Assembly (NCBI RefSeq): GCF_000710775.1
Contig: NZ_JOJP01000001.1
Span: forward strand, 4,229,810 to 4,293,809
Reading direction: 5' to 3'
From: Endozoicomonas elysicola
GTDB lineage: Bacteria; Pseudomonadota; Gammaproteobacteria; Pseudomonadales; Endozoicomonadaceae
Length of the DNA stretch: 64,000 nt
Position numbers and translations under genes: made by a program. Shown here one piece after another: positions 9,877 through 19,966 of this stretch. How positions within the stretch are numbered: position 1 is the first letter of the stretch; the number at the start of each line of letters is the position of its first letter. Below the pieces are notes generated by a model. It was not told the DNA's origin. It did not search any database and saw only the letters and a program-made list of their open reading frames with translations.

Positions 9877-11240
9877 AAAATCAAACCATTGACCAGCTCA
9901 GCAAATCGGTCGCCCCGATGCTCAAAGCTGTTGAACATATCAAAGCTGGCACAGGCAGGTGCCAGCAACACAGCATCTCCTTCTTCAGCCAACTCAGCAG
10001 AAATACTTACTGCCTCTTCCAGACTGCTCGCGTTATGAATCGCGACACTTCCTTTAACCGCTTGTTCGATAGCCGGCCCATCTCTTCCAATCAAAACAAG
10101 ATGACTGACATATCGGTCTACTGCCGGCTTTAATTCGGTAAAATCAGCCCCCTTTCCATCGCCACCGGCAATCAAAATAATGCGGCCCTCAAGCCCTTCA
10201 CCAAGACCATCAATCGCTGCAACAGAGGCTCCGACATTAGTGGCTTTAGAGTCATTAAACCAGGTAACACCCTCATACTCGCCCAGCCATTGACAACGAT
10301 GTTTCAATCCAGGAAATGACACGAGTGCTTCAAACATGGCATTGGAATCAAGGCCTATCGCCTCCCCCAGAGCTAATGCAGCAAGGGCATTCAAATAATT
10401 GTGATGCCCTTTGAGTTTCATCTGCCGCGTATTCATCTGCTTTTCCAGCCCCTTACACAGCCAGATACCTTCATCATCTGGAAGAAGTCCCATCTGCCCC
10501 AGGTCCGGAGCTCCCCTGGTAAAGGTCACTGCTCCAGAAGTTACCGGTAATAAAGGCGAGGTGAGAGGGTCATCCCTGTTAAATACTGCGGTTCCACACC
10601 CTCTGTAAATGCGTTGTTTTGCCTGATGATATTCAGCCAGTGTCGGATAACGATCCATATGATCAGGGCTGAGGTTCAAAACCGTCGCTGCCGTTGCACG
10701 AAGGCTGTGAGTGGTTTCCAACTGAAAGCTGGAAAGCTCCAGAACATAAACATCGATGCTGTCATCACCCAACAAGTCAAGAACAGGAGTTCCAATATTG
10801 CCTCCTACCCCCGGATTAAGTCCGGACTGCCTGACCATTTCTCCAACCAGAGTCGTCACCGTACTTTTGCCATTGGAACCGGTAATTGCCACGATAGGCT
10901 TGTTCAACGAGCAAGTATTCACCGCCCGACAAAACAGCTCAATGTCGCCAATAGCTGTAGCCCCATTTTCAATGGCTCTGGAAATAGACGGTTCGTTCAG
11001 GGCAACACCCGGACTAACCACTAACTCATCAGCAGCCATTAACCACTGCTCATTAAAGCCACCCGTATGAAGTGGAGCATCAGGAAATAACTGACGGCAC
11101 TCCTCTTCCCCGGGAGGGTTTTCTCTAGTGTCAATAACTTTGAAAGGCAACCCTTGACTATGAAGATAACGGGCACAGGACAACCCGGTCTTGCCAAGAC
11201 CGATAATGACCCGGTTACAGCTGGAGCCAATCAATCCCAT
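9870..11240 (-). CDS. murD: UDP-N-acetylmuramoyl-L-alanine-D-glutamate ligase
   Basis: Mur ligase that adds D-Glu to UDP-MurNAc-L-Ala in the cytoplasm. The N-terminal MGLIGSSCNRVIIGLGKTG closely resembles the Pseudomonas MurD start, which decides the ATG at 11240 over in-frame upstream ATGs at 11285 and 11351; the latter would run into mraY. The ATP loop AITGSNGKSTVTTL and the FNDSKATNVGAS motif are clear. The product has 456 residues. About 53 bp separate it from mraY, one of the few gaps in this part of the cluster. Confidence 0.96.
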   Translation of the reverse strand: MGLIGSSCNRVIIGLGKTGLSCARYLHSQGLPFKVIDTRENPPGEEECRQLFPDAPLHTGGFNEQWLMAADELVVSPGVALNEPSISRAIENGATAIGDIELFCRAVNTCSLNKPIVAITGSNGKSTVTTLVGEMVRQSGLNPGVGGNIGTPVLDLLGDDSIDVYVLELSSFQLETTHSLRATAATVLNLSPDHMDRYPTLAEYHQAKQRIYRGCGTAVFNRDDPLTSPLLPVTSGAVTFTRGAPDLGQMGLLPDDEGIWLCKGLEKQMNTRQMKLKGHHNYLNALAALALGEAIGLDSNAMFEALVSFPGLKHRCQWLGEYEGVTWFNDSKATNVGASVAAIDGLGEGLEGRIILIAGGDGKGADFTELKPAVDRYVSHLVLIGRDGPAIEQAVKGSVAIHNASSLEEAVSISAELAEEGDAVLLAPACASFDMFNSFEHRGDRFAELVNGLILC

Positions 11241-11293
11241 TGGCTCTCTTTCAACAACGCTGCTCGTCACAATCCCATTACCCATATACGCAC

Positions 11294-12376
11294 TTAACGA
11301 ATTTTCAAAGACGCCAGTCCAATCAAAACCAGCACGATAGTAATAATCCAAAAACGCACGATGACTCGCGGTTCAGGCCATCCTTTCAACTCAAAATGAT
11401 GATGCAGCGGCGCCATACGAAATATACGACGACCGGTCAACTTATAGGATCCGACCTGCAAGATTACAGAGACCGTTTCCATTACAAAAACACCGCCCAT
11501 GATTATCAGGACAATTTCCTGACGAACAATAACGGCAATGACACCCAGTGCAGCACCAAGGGCCAAGGCGCCCACATCACCCATAAAAACCTGAGCCGGG
11601 TAGGTATTGAACCAGAGGAAACCGAGGCCCGCGCCAGCAATGGCAGCACAAAACACCACAAGCTCTCCGGCGCCAGGAACCGCAGGAATCAACAAATACT
11701 GGGCAAATGTCGCATGTCCACTAAGGTAGGCAAAAATAGCCAGTGCTGAAGCCACCATAACGGTTGGCAAAATGGCCAGGCCATCCAGCCCATCCGTCAG
11801 ATTCACCGCATTACTGGAACCCACAATGGTCAAATAGGCCAGGATTATGAAAAAAGGCCCAAGCTGAAGCGTCACATTCTTGAAGAATGGAATAATCAAA
11901 GTCGTTTCTGTGGCCGAGGGGGCTGTAAAGAACAGAAAGAATGCAGCTCCAAGCCCCGCAACTGATTGCCAGAAAAGCTTCCAGCGAGCAGGTAGCCCCC
12001 GAGAGTTTTTCTCCACCACTTTCCGGTAATCATCCACCCAGCCAACGGCACCAAAAATGCCGGTAACGGCCAATACGACCCAGACGTAACGGTTATTCAG
12101 ATCGGCCCAGAGCAGTGTACTGATGGCAATACAGATAAGAATCAGGGCACCACCCATGGTGGGAGTACCGGCCTTGCTCAAATGACTTTGAGGGCCATCA
12201 TCACGCACGGCCTGGCCAATCTGATAAAAACTCAGCTTCCGGATAAAATGAGGCCCCAGCCACAGACTCATGGTCAGAGCGGTTAAAACCCCAAAAATAC
12301 CTCTCAACGTGAGGTATTTAAAAACCAGAAATCCATGGTAATACTGGGATAAATAATCTGCCAGCCAGACCAGCAT
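11294..12376 (-). CDS. mraY: Phospho-MurNAc-pentapeptide translocase
   Basis: Integral membrane enzyme that transfers phospho-MurNAc-pentapeptide to undecaprenyl phosphate to form lipid I. Its 360 residues contain about ten membrane segments. Diagnostic motifs are KAGTPTMGG near residue 70, the Asp-rich GWVDDYRK near 115, [13 protein letters not shown] near 190, [11 protein letters not shown] near 265 and [15 protein letters not shown] near 325. The start shares one base with the murF stop (TGATG arrangement). Confidence 0.98.
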   Translation of the reverse strand: MLVWLADYLSQYYHGFLVFKYLTLRGIFGVLTALTMSLWLGPHFIRKLSFYQIGQAVRDDGPQSHLSKAGTPTMGGALILICIAISTLLWADLNNRYVWVVLAVTGIFGAVGWVDDYRKVVEKNSRGLPARWKLFWQSVAGLGAAFFLFFTAPSATETTLIIPFFKNVTLQLGPFFIILAYLTIVGSSNAVNLTDGLDGLAILPTVMVASALAIFAYLSGHATFAQYLLIPAVPGAGELVVFCAAIAGAGLGFLWFNTYPAQVFMGDVGALALGAALGVIAVIVRQEIVLIIMGGVFVMETVSVILQVGSYKLTGRRIFRMAPLHHHFELKGWPEPRVIVRFWIITIVLVLIGLASLKIR

Positions 12377-13803
12377 CAGGCATCTCCCTTATAATCAGCC
12401 CCTGCCAGAGCCTGGATAATATCCAACATTTTCATCCCCTTTGATCCTTTCACCATTACTGCAACCTTTTCATCGAGGCTGCTCTGAAGTTGCGCATCCA
12501 GCCAGGCAATCAGCTCACTCTTTTCTTCGAAATGCAGCCCTGCACCAAAAGCTTCACTAGCCAAACGCGCAGAAGGACCATAACTCAATAACTGATCAAT
12601 TCCCTGCTCTCTGGCGTAGCGCCCAATATCCTGATGGCGTTCATCCGATATCTCGCCAAGGTCCAGCATGTCACCGAAGACCATGATTTTTTTCCCACCA
12701 CAGTCCACCAGCTGGTCAATAGCAGCCAATGTTGCTTTCGGGTTGGCATTGTATGTCTCATCAATTAAGACCGCACCGCTGGCATGAGTAAAACGCTGAC
12801 CACGCCGCTGATAAGGCCGGGCATTTTCCAACCCACAAGCAATAATGTCCAGAGGCAGGCCGCTGGCTGCTGCAACGGCAGCAGCACAACAGGCATTCGC
12901 TACTTGATAGCGCCCCCAGAATGAAAGCTGGATCGATACCTGCTCTACTTTTTCTGACTCAGACTGCTTATTATTCCCACGAATATTGAGCGTGAACCGT
13001 GTGCCGACCTGGTTTGGTTCAACATCACTGGCAAAACAGTCTGCCTCAGTATTTTGGTTACTGAAGCTGACGACCCGCCGATCAGTTTCCTTTAGAACAC
13101 GATCAAACCACTCACGGTAAAAGCGATCATCCAGATTCAATACAGCAATACCGTTGGCTGGAAGCGCATCCAGAATAAAGCCTTTTTCCCAGGCCACTCC
13201 CTCAACAGTTTTCAGGTCAGCCAGATGGGTTTCAGCAGCATTCGTGATCAACGAAATATCCGGACGCCCCATATTGGCAATGTATTCAATTTCACCGGGC
13301 GCACTGGTTCCCATTTCAACCACTGCAAATTGATGATCAGCGTTTATTTTCAATAACGTTAACGGGGTACCCAGGGCATTATTCAGATTACCTTCTGTTG
13401 CCAGTGTTGGGCCCGCTTCAGAAAAGATAGCCATCAGCATCTCTTTAACCGAAGTCTTCCCACAGGAACCGGTCACACCCACCAGACAGCCACTAAAGCT
13501 ATTGCGATTAGCTGCGCCCAGCAGCCCCAATGCCTTTTCTGTGTTTTCAACAACGATCTGAGGTAATGGCGCATCAGTAACAAAATGCTCTGTCAGTGCA
13601 GCGACAGCACCAGCAGAGTGAGCCTGCCTCAAATAGGCATGCCCATCAAAGCGAGGGCCTTTAATGGCAATAAACAGGTCACCTGATTTGAGAGTTCGAG
13701 TATCAATACTGACACCGGTTACCGATGGCTGATCCAATAAGTGATCATGCAACTGCCCATGAACAATTTCGGCAAGCCTGGAAAGAGATATTGATTCAAT
13801 CAT
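12376..13803 (-). CDS. murF: UDP-MurNAc-tripeptide-D-Ala-D-Ala ligase
   Basis: Adds the D-Ala-D-Ala dipeptide to complete the cytoplasmic pentapeptide precursor, using the dipeptide made by ddlB in the same cluster. It has 475 residues, the P-loop [14 protein letters not shown] near residue 112, [16 protein letters not shown] just behind it, and [11 protein letters not shown] near 345. The stop overlaps the mraY start by one base and the start overlaps the murE stop by 4 bp. Confidence 0.97.
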   Translation of the reverse strand: MIESISLSRLAEIVHGQLHDHLLDQPSVTGVSIDTRTLKSGDLFIAIKGPRFDGHAYLRQAHSAGAVAALTEHFVTDAPLPQIVVENTEKALGLLGAANRNSFSGCLVGVTGSCGKTSVKEMLMAIFSEAGPTLATEGNLNNALGTPLTLLKINADHQFAVVEMGTSAPGEIEYIANMGRPDISLITNAAETHLADLKTVEGVAWEKGFILDALPANGIAVLNLDDRFYREWFDRVLKETDRRVVSFSNQNTEADCFASDVEPNQVGTRFTLNIRGNNKQSESEKVEQVSIQLSFWGRYQVANACCAAAVAAASGLPLDIIACGLENARPYQRRGQRFTHASGAVLIDETYNANPKATLAAIDQLVDCGGKKIMVFGDMLDLGEISDERHQDIGRYAREQGIDQLLSYGPSARLASEAFGAGLHFEEKSELIAWLDAQLQSSLDEKVAVMVKGSKGMKMLDIIQALAGADYKGDA

Positions 13804-15374
13804 GCCTGGCCCCTTTCTTGAACCGTTTCTTGGACAACGTTGCAGTACTGAGACTGTAAGGATGACTGAACCTGTTCTGCATCATCAAAGTGATGTCGAA
13901 CACCATTAATTTCCTGATAGTTCTCATGACCCTTGCCAGCAATCACGATAATGTCGCCAGCACTGGCCGCAGTGATTGCTGAATGAATTGCTTCCGATCG
14001 GTCAGCAATCACACTCATTCGCTGACGATCCTGATTAGAAACACCTTCCAGGGCATCGGTAAAAATCTGCTCAGGATCTTCCGTTCTCGGGTTATCACTG
14101 GTGAGCACTATTTTATCCGCCCCATTAAGTGCAGCAGCCGTCATCAAGGGGCGCTTACCCCGATCCCTGTCACCACCACAGCCATATACACAGACAATAT
14201 TACTGACGCCTTGTTCGCACTCTTTTATGGAACGCTTTATTAAAGAACAATGCTCTCTCAGTGATGAGAGCACACTCTCAATAGCATCAGGCGTATGAGC
14301 GTAATCCACCAGAACAAGAGGCTGACTGCCTCCACCAAACTGCTGCATTCTGCCAGGAGGTGTAGAAATTAGGGGAATTGCAGCTAAAAGGCTATCGAGC
14401 GAGTATCCCTGAACCCCCAGAGCGGCGATAACTGCCAGAAGATTTTCCAGATTGAAACGCCCCAGCAGAGCAGTGTTCAAATCACCACTTCCCCAAGGCG
14501 AATGAACGCTTGCCCTGAACCCCTGGGGAAGCGTTTGAATATCACTCAGATAGACATCTGCAGAGGCGTCCTGCAGTGACCAGGTTATTCTATTCGTCCC
14601 CTGAGGACAGGATGAAAGCATCAGCTCTGAGAAAGCATCATCTTTGCCAATAACGGCATAGCGATAACTGCAGTGTGAGAATAGTTTGGCTTTAGCTGCT
14701 GCGTACTCTTCCAGAGAGCCGTGGTAGTCCAGATGGTCTCGACTGATATGGGTAAAGAGAGCAACTTCAAAAGAAACGCCGGACACCCGTCCCTGGTCGA
14801 GTCCATGGGATGAAACTTCCATCGCCAGCGCCGGAACGCCATCAGCAACCAGGTGGTCAAGGTATTGGTGCAAAGAGACAACATCACTGGTTGTATTTAA
14901 TGAAGCCTCCATCTGGCCAGGTAAACCTCGACCAACCGTCCCCATCAAAGCGCATGGCTTCCCCTGCTGCTTAAGAATTTCAGAGATAAACCAGCAGCAG
15001 GAAGTTTTGCCATTGGTTCCTGTCACGCCAATGATCTTAAGCTGTTCAGAAGGGTGCCGATAAAAGCGATTAGCAAGAGATCCAACTTTTTCCCGTAACC
15101 TTGGCACCACAAAAACAGACTCATGACCAGCAACAGAAAGCGGGTCAAAATCTTCATCGTCATCGACCAGTACTGCTGCAGCACCTTTTGACAGAGCATC
15201 TGCAATATATTTCCTGCCATCAGACTGAGCACCTGGAATCGCAATAAACAACTCGCCCCCGGTGATCTTGCGACTATCGAGGGTCAGATGATTCAACTCC
15301 TTGTCTACCGCCACAGGAGGTAACTGTAGCCCGGCGAGTACGCCATTCAGAGTATTCTCTTTCTCAGCTGTCAT
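13800..15374 (-). CDS. murE: UDP-MurNAc-L-alanyl-D-glutamate-meso-DAP ligase
   Basis: Mur ligase that adds the third stem-peptide residue. The P-loop GVTGTNGKTSCCWF, the carbamylated-Lys region and the SDNPRTEDP motif near residue 425 are visible. The DNPR form of that motif is the one found in meso-diaminopimelate-adding enzymes, so a Gram-negative-type stem peptide is expected. The length of 524 residues is slightly above average because of a C-terminal tail rich in Gln and Val. It overlaps murF by 4 bp. Confidence 0.97.
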   Translation of the reverse strand: MTAEKENTLNGVLAGLQLPPVAVDKELNHLTLDSRKITGGELFIAIPGAQSDGRKYIADALSKGAAAVLVDDDEDFDPLSVAGHESVFVVPRLREKVGSLANRFYRHPSEQLKIIGVTGTNGKTSCCWFISEILKQQGKPCALMGTVGRGLPGQMEASLNTTSDVVSLHQYLDHLVADGVPALAMEVSSHGLDQGRVSGVSFEVALFTHISRDHLDYHGSLEEYAAAKAKLFSHCSYRYAVIGKDDAFSELMLSSCPQGTNRITWSLQDASADVYLSDIQTLPQGFRASVHSPWGSGDLNTALLGRFNLENLLAVIAALGVQGYSLDSLLAAIPLISTPPGRMQQFGGGSQPLVLVDYAHTPDAIESVLSSLREHCSLIKRSIKECEQGVSNIVCVYGCGGDRDRGKRPLMTAAALNGADKIVLTSDNPRTEDPEQIFTDALEGVSNQDRQRMSVIADRSEAIHSAITAASAGDIIVIAGKGHENYQEINGVRHHFDDAEQVQSSLQSQYCNVVQETVQERGQA

Positions 15375-15386
15375 TGCCTTTTCGCT

Positions 15387-17222
15387 TCAACCTTCTTTAA
15401 ACGTAGAGACAGAAGAGGCACCCGCACCTTCTGTTATTTCTTCCAACTGCAGTGCATAGGGAATAAATGCCATGCGATGACTAGAGCTTGCAGCTACCGA
15501 ATCTACCGGCTCAACACCCAACAGGCGAAGTGCTCCAGCCGCTACCTTGGAAAATACCGGCGCAGCAGTCAGGCCTCCGTAATAGGTTTTTCCAGAGGGG
15601 TCATCAATAATCACAACCATTGCGAGCCGTGGATTATCAATAGGCGCCAAACCGGCAAACATGCCTATATAGCGATCTTTGATATAACCGTTAGGCCCAA
15701 CCTTTCTGGCTGTTCCGGTTTTCCCTCCAACTTCAAACGCATCGATCATGGCTCGACCACCGGTGCCACCATGAACGACCTCGCGAAGCATTTTTTTCAG
15801 ATCATCAGCAACCTGCTGATCCATTACCCGAACACCATCGGGTATCACATCACGCTTGATCAGGGATACCGGGCGCATAATCCCGCCAGCACCAAGCACC
15901 ATGTAGGCCTGGGCCAGCTGCAAAGGAGTGACGGTCAAGCCATAGCCAAATGACAATGTTGCTATCTCAATATCACTCCAGCGATCCCGGTACGGCAAAT
16001 AGCCAGGGTTCTCGCCAGGAAACCCTGTCCCGGAACTTTGACCCAACCCAACTCTCTGCAGCAGATCAAGCACTTTGTCCGGACCAATAGCCAGTGCCAT
16101 TTTTGAAACCCCGACATTACTGGACTTTCTCAGTACTGTGGTCACATCAATGGCGCCATAATTCCTGAAATCCTTTACCTGATCCCTACCAAGGCGCATA
16201 TATCCAGGCGTCGTATTAATTACCGAATTCTTGTAAAACTGGCCAGACTCCAAAGCGGCTGCAACGGTAAACGGCTTCAGCGTTGACCCAGGCTCAACCA
16301 TATCGGTAACCACCCGATTACGCATTTTATGTGCCTGCATGCCGGCACGGTTGTTGGGGTTGTATGCCGGCTGATTAACCATCGCCAGTACTTCACCGGT
16401 CCTGACATCAAGCATGACCAGGGAACCTGCCTTGGCTTTATAGAGCTCAACCGCTTTTTTCAACTCGCGGTAGGCCATATATTGCAGCCTCAGATCAATA
16501 CTGAGCATTAACTCTTTGCCAGGGCTGGCACTTTTCATCAGTTCTGCCTGACGCGCAAGCTGGCCTTTTCGGTCCTTTAATACTCTTCGCTTACCTGGCT
16601 CTCCGGACAGCCATTCATTGTAGGCTAACTCCAGCCCCTCCTGCCCGGACTCATCAATATTGGTAAAGCCAACCAAATGAGCAGCGACTTCAGCCGCAGG
16701 ATAGTAACGCCGATGCTCATTGATCGATTGCACCCCTGGCACCTTCAACGCCATCACCTTTGCACCCTGTTCGGGTGTCAGCTGCCGCTTGAGGTAAATA
16801 AAGTCTCGCTTTTTGGCCACCTCAACACGGTCGGACAGCCATTTTAGAGAAACACCAAGCTCTCGAGCCAATGCCTGCCAGTGCTCACTGGCACCGTAAA
16901 GTTCTTCCGGATCTGCCCATATAGTAACGACAGGCGTACTGACAGCCAGAGGGTCACCATTACGATCAAAAATAACCCCTCGATGGGCAGCTACCGACTC
17001 ATAACGGACAGAACGTTTATCACCTTCATTTTGTAAAAAATGTCGATCCAACAGCTGTAAATCAACAATACGATAACCAATTGCCAATCCGGCAACCAAC
17101 AAAACACTCTGGACTACTTTCAGGCGCCACTTTTTCTTTAAAGTGTCGACAGAACCGCGCAGCCAGCCTGCCTTCTCTGAAGCAGACCGATTTTTCTGAG
17201 ATACTTTCCGCCCCTGACTCAT
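15387..17222 (-). CDS. ftsI: Septal transpeptidase FtsI (PBP3)
   Basis: Class B penicillin-binding protein that cross-links septal peptidoglycan. The 611-residue product has a basic N-terminus, one membrane anchor near residues 35-52, the dimerisation/pedestal domain, and the three active-site motifs: S-x-x-K in EPGSTLKPF, SSN in LRKSSNVG and KTG in VGGKTGTARK. It follows ftsL with a 4-bp overlap and is the partner of FtsW encoded downstream in the same operon. Confidence 0.98.
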   Translation of the reverse strand: MSQGRKVSQKNRSASEKAGWLRGSVDTLKKKWRLKVVQSVLLVAGLAIGYRIVDLQLLDRHFLQNEGDKRSVRYESVAAHRGVIFDRNGDPLAVSTPVVTIWADPEELYGASEHWQALARELGVSLKWLSDRVEVAKKRDFIYLKRQLTPEQGAKVMALKVPGVQSINEHRRYYPAAEVAAHLVGFTNIDESGQEGLELAYNEWLSGEPGKRRVLKDRKGQLARQAELMKSASPGKELMLSIDLRLQYMAYRELKKAVELYKAKAGSLVMLDVRTGEVLAMVNQPAYNPNNRAGMQAHKMRNRVVTDMVEPGSTLKPFTVAAALESGQFYKNSVINTTPGYMRLGRDQVKDFRNYGAIDVTTVLRKSSNVGVSKMALAIGPDKVLDLLQRVGLGQSSGTGFPGENPGYLPYRDRWSDIEIATLSFGYGLTVTPLQLAQAYMVLGAGGIMRPVSLIKRDVIPDGVRVMDQQVADDLKKMLREVVHGGTGGRAMIDAFEVGGKTGTARKVGPNGYIKDRYIGMFAGLAPIDNPRLAMVVIIDDPSGKTYYGGLTAAPVFSKVAAGALRLLGVEPVDSVAASSSHRMAFIPYALQLEEITEGAGASSVSTFKEG

Positions 17223-17530
17223 GGCAGAACCATTTCTATCTGATCAGTTTTTGGCACATCCATGCCCAGTTTCTCCCTGGCAACCTTTTCAATCCTTCCC
17301 GGAGATGTCAGCGTACTGTGCTCCAGAAGAAGTTTGCCCCACTCAACCTGAGCGCTGTTTCTGTTTTCAAGCTCCTGTTGAATCCGGTTATGGAGGCGTC
17401 GATTCTCGTAGGATACATATCCGACGGATAAACCAGACAACACCACCAAAACCAGCAGCAGGAGAGTTAGCCCATAAGAATGGATAACTTTCATCCTGAG
17501 CAGGCGACTATCCATAAACAACGCCACCAT
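17219..17530 (-). CDS. ftsL: Cell division protein FtsL
   Basis: Small bitopic divisome protein that forms a complex with FtsB and FtsQ. The 103-residue product has a short cytoplasmic head, one membrane segment near residues 18-40 and a periplasmic leucine-zipper-like coiled coil (YENRRLHNRIQQELENR), ending with the REKLGMDVP segment found in FtsL proteins. Primary sequence is poorly conserved in this family, so the call leans on architecture and on its place between rsmH and ftsI. Its ATG overlaps the rsmH stop by one base. Confidence 0.93.
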   Translation of the reverse strand: MVALFMDSRLLRMKVIHSYGLTLLLLVLVVLSGLSVGYVSYENRRLHNRIQQELENRNSAQVEWGKLLLEHSTLTSPGRIEKVAREKLGMDVPKTDQIEMVLP

Positions 17531-18453
17531 CAGACCAGCTTTTCTGCCACACGCATTACAGCACTTCTGGATCGGACATTTTCAGCCACTTCCTGCTTCG
17601 AAGGTTTTATGGCTTTACCCAAACTCTTAAGACGACGATTCAACTGGTCCTCTCTAACAGGCAGCCAACTGGGGTGTTCATCACCTTTCTGGTGCTTACG
17701 AATAAAGCGTTTAGCAATCCGGTCTTCCAAAGAGTGAAAGCTGATCACCACCAATCGCCCACCTGGCTTAAGCTTCTCCAATGCGCGATCAAGACAAAGC
17801 ACAAGATCTTCAAGTTCACGATTAACATGAATTCTGATTGCCTGAAACGCACGGGTAGCGGGGTGCTTACCTTTTTCTTTGGTTGGACAGGCAGCAGCAA
17901 TTATGCTTGCCAGACGCTTAGTGGTCAGGATCGGCTCAAACTCTCTCTCCCTGACGATAGCTCTGGCCATTCTGCGCGAAAACCGGTCTTCACCGTACTC
18001 CCAGATAACCCGGCTGATTTCCTGCTCTTCTGCCCTGGCCAGCCATTCGGCGGCACTTTCACCTTCCTGATGATTCATGCGCATATCCAGTGGGCCTTCC
18101 TGCATGAAGCTAAAGCCTCTTTCAGGATCATCCAGCTGAGGAGAAGAAACCCCGAGATCCAGTAAAATACCATCTACCTGCTGCTCGCCATTCACTGAAT
18201 CAACATCGGTAAATGAACCATGATGAATCGAAAACCGGGAGTCCTGCTGCCCCAGTTCATGCCCTGTCGCAATCGCAGCAGGGTCCTTATCAATCCCGAT
18301 CAGTCGCCCCTGTTCTGTCAGGGAACTCAAAATCAATCGACTGTGCCCGCCTCTGCCAAAAGTACCATCGACATAAACACCAGAAGGATCAGTCAGCAAC
18401 GCCTCAACAGCCTCATAAAGCAACACAGTCTTATGAGCATGGGCTTTATGCAT
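17530..18453 (-). CDS. rsmH: 16S rRNA m4C1402 methyltransferase RsmH
   Basis: SAM-dependent methyltransferase (formerly MraW) that modifies C1402 of 16S rRNA; RsmI, encoded at 19967, methylates the ribose of the same nucleotide. The start at 18453 gives a protein beginning MHKAHAHKTVLLYEAVEAL, matching E. coli, with a GAGGTGG ribosome-binding site; an ATG 21 codons upstream at 18516 has no good site. The SAM motif VDGTFGRGGHSRLIL, the LGVSSPQLDDPERGFSF segment and the C-terminal FHSLEDRIAKRF are diagnostic. Length is 307 residues. Confidence 0.97.
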   Translation of the reverse strand: MHKAHAHKTVLLYEAVEALLTDPSGVYVDGTFGRGGHSRLILSSLTEQGRLIGIDKDPAAIATGHELGQQDSRFSIHHGSFTDVDSVNGEQQVDGILLDLGVSSPQLDDPERGFSFMQEGPLDMRMNHQEGESAAEWLARAEEQEISRVIWEYGEDRFSRRMARAIVREREFEPILTTKRLASIIAAACPTKEKGKHPATRAFQAIRIHVNRELEDLVLCLDRALEKLKPGGRLVVISFHSLEDRIAKRFIRKHQKGDEHPSWLPVREDQLNRRLKSLGKAIKPSKQEVAENVRSRSAVMRVAEKLV

Positions 18454-18563
18454 AGGGTCAGCCACCTCTTCTTCCCGGGCCTCGCCACTGCTTTCAATAC
18501 GATCTAACGATTTCATATACTTTTCACAAAAACTGACGATTGCGGCCCTTCATAAAGAGAGCG

Positions 18564-19019
18564 TTACAAAGAAAGCGACTGCAGCTCTACCGGTATTTCT
18601 TCCGATTCACTGGCTTCTTTCAGGTATTGGTCACGGCGTTCGTTCCAGCAATGTTCATCCCAAAGCTCGAACTTCTTGCCCTGCCCCAGCAAAATACTTC
18701 GTTTTTCAAGACCTGCGTAATCACGCAACAGAGGAGGGATAAGAATTCGCCCATTACCATCCAAATCAACATCGGTGGCATGGCCAATTAAAAGCCTCTG
18801 AATCCGGCGGGTCATTGGATGAAAGCTGGGGAGCGCTTCAATCTTCTGCTGAATAAGCTCCCACTCATCCAACGGATAGATCAGCAAACAGGGCTCATCG
18901 GTATCTATCGTTGCCACCAAAGCGCCATCACAGCGATCCCGCAACACCTGCCTGTAACGGGTAGGTATAGCAAGACGCCCTTTGGCATCAAGATTAATGG
19001 CATTTACACCGCGAAACAC
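18564..19019 (-). CDS. mraZ: Transcriptional regulator MraZ
   Basis: First gene of the dcw cluster; a DNA-binding protein with two SpoVT/AbrB-like halves that represses its own operon in E. coli. Both halves are visible: [15 protein letters not shown] near the start and [17 protein letters not shown] near residue 90. The start is a GTG at 19019 (VFRG, matching MFRG of E. coli) preceded by an AAGGAG site. The 151-residue length is typical. Four putative MraZ boxes lie in its leader, supporting autoregulation. Confidence 0.97.
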   Translation of the reverse strand: MFRGVNAINLDAKGRLAIPTRYRQVLRDRCDGALVATIDTDEPCLLIYPLDEWELIQQKIEALPSFHPMTRRIQRLLIGHATDVDLDGNGRILIPPLLRDYAGLEKRSILLGQGKKFELWDEHCWNERRDQYLKEASESEEIPVELQSLSL

Positions 19020-19093
19020 GTCGCCTTCTCCTTGGTTCCTGCATTAGGAAACCTTACGGCACCCGTCACTTATACAACCCTTTTGAAAGCTGA

Positions 19094-19128
19094 CTCCATC
19101 CTGCCCCACATTAGTCCACTTTGCACCA
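19094..19128 (-). promoter_or_regulatory. MraZ operator: four TGG boxes at 10-bp spacing
   Basis: Read on the minus strand, TGGTG, TGGAC, TGGGG and TGGAG start exactly 10 bp apart (plus-strand spans 19124-19128, 19114-19118, 19104-19108, 19094-19098); the first three are each preceded by G. MraZ of E. coli is known to bind TGGGN repeats separated by 5 bp. The array lies just downstream of the predicted transcription start, where bound MraZ would block the operon. Confidence 0.75.
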
Positions 19129-19137
19129 CTAAAGCAC

Positions 19138-19166
19138 ACTATAGGAATCTGGAAAACCCACGTCAA
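19138..19166 (-). promoter_or_regulatory. dcw (mraZ) promoter
   Basis: On the minus strand a -35 TTGACG (19161-19166) and a -10 TATAGT (19138-19143) are separated by 17 bp, near-consensus sigma-70. The start of transcription would fall near 19131, giving a leader of about 110 bases that contains the MraZ boxes. Between this promoter and the rnpB 3' end (19167-19478) no gene is seen. Confidence 0.75.
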
Positions 19167-19492
19167 GCGGGGGATCTACCTCACCTACCCGCAGCAAGAA
19201 AATGGAATGAACGTACCGTTTCTAAGTTCAGCAGCAATAAACCCCAAATATACTGACTGTATTCAAAACAGGAACAGCACAAATAAATCGAAATCACCAC
19301 TGTAATTAGGAAATAAGCGTTTTGGGATTAACTGGCGTTATCGCAAAGAAACCTAGCAAGGAATAAATCTGAAAAACTTAAACTGGAAAGCAATGACCCA
19401 TGGCACAAAGAAAAGCATACCTGATCACTGGAGGATGATCGGAAAATCAGAAACCAGCGCACTACTCGAAAGCAGCTTTAAAAGAAAAAAGA

Positions 19493-19903
<411 letters not shown>

Positions 19904-19910
19904 GCGGCGA

Positions 19911-19939
19911 ATATTACTGGTAGAGCTTCAGTTAATCAA
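19911..19939 (-). promoter_or_regulatory. rnpB promoter
   Basis: On the minus strand TTGATT (19934-19939) and TAATAT (19911-19916) are spaced by 17 bp and place the transcription start at about 19904, exactly at the 5' end of the P1 helix of RNase P RNA. Confidence 0.7.
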
Positions 19940-19966
19940 CTGTATCTAACTATTTTTTGCCGGATT

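Noticed and set aside
1-19020. Many plus-strand open frames opposite the dcw genes, up to 272 codons (6002-6820)
   Set aside because: All lie antisense to clearly identified genes, have no family motifs or ribosome-binding sites, and their composition follows from the opposite strand.
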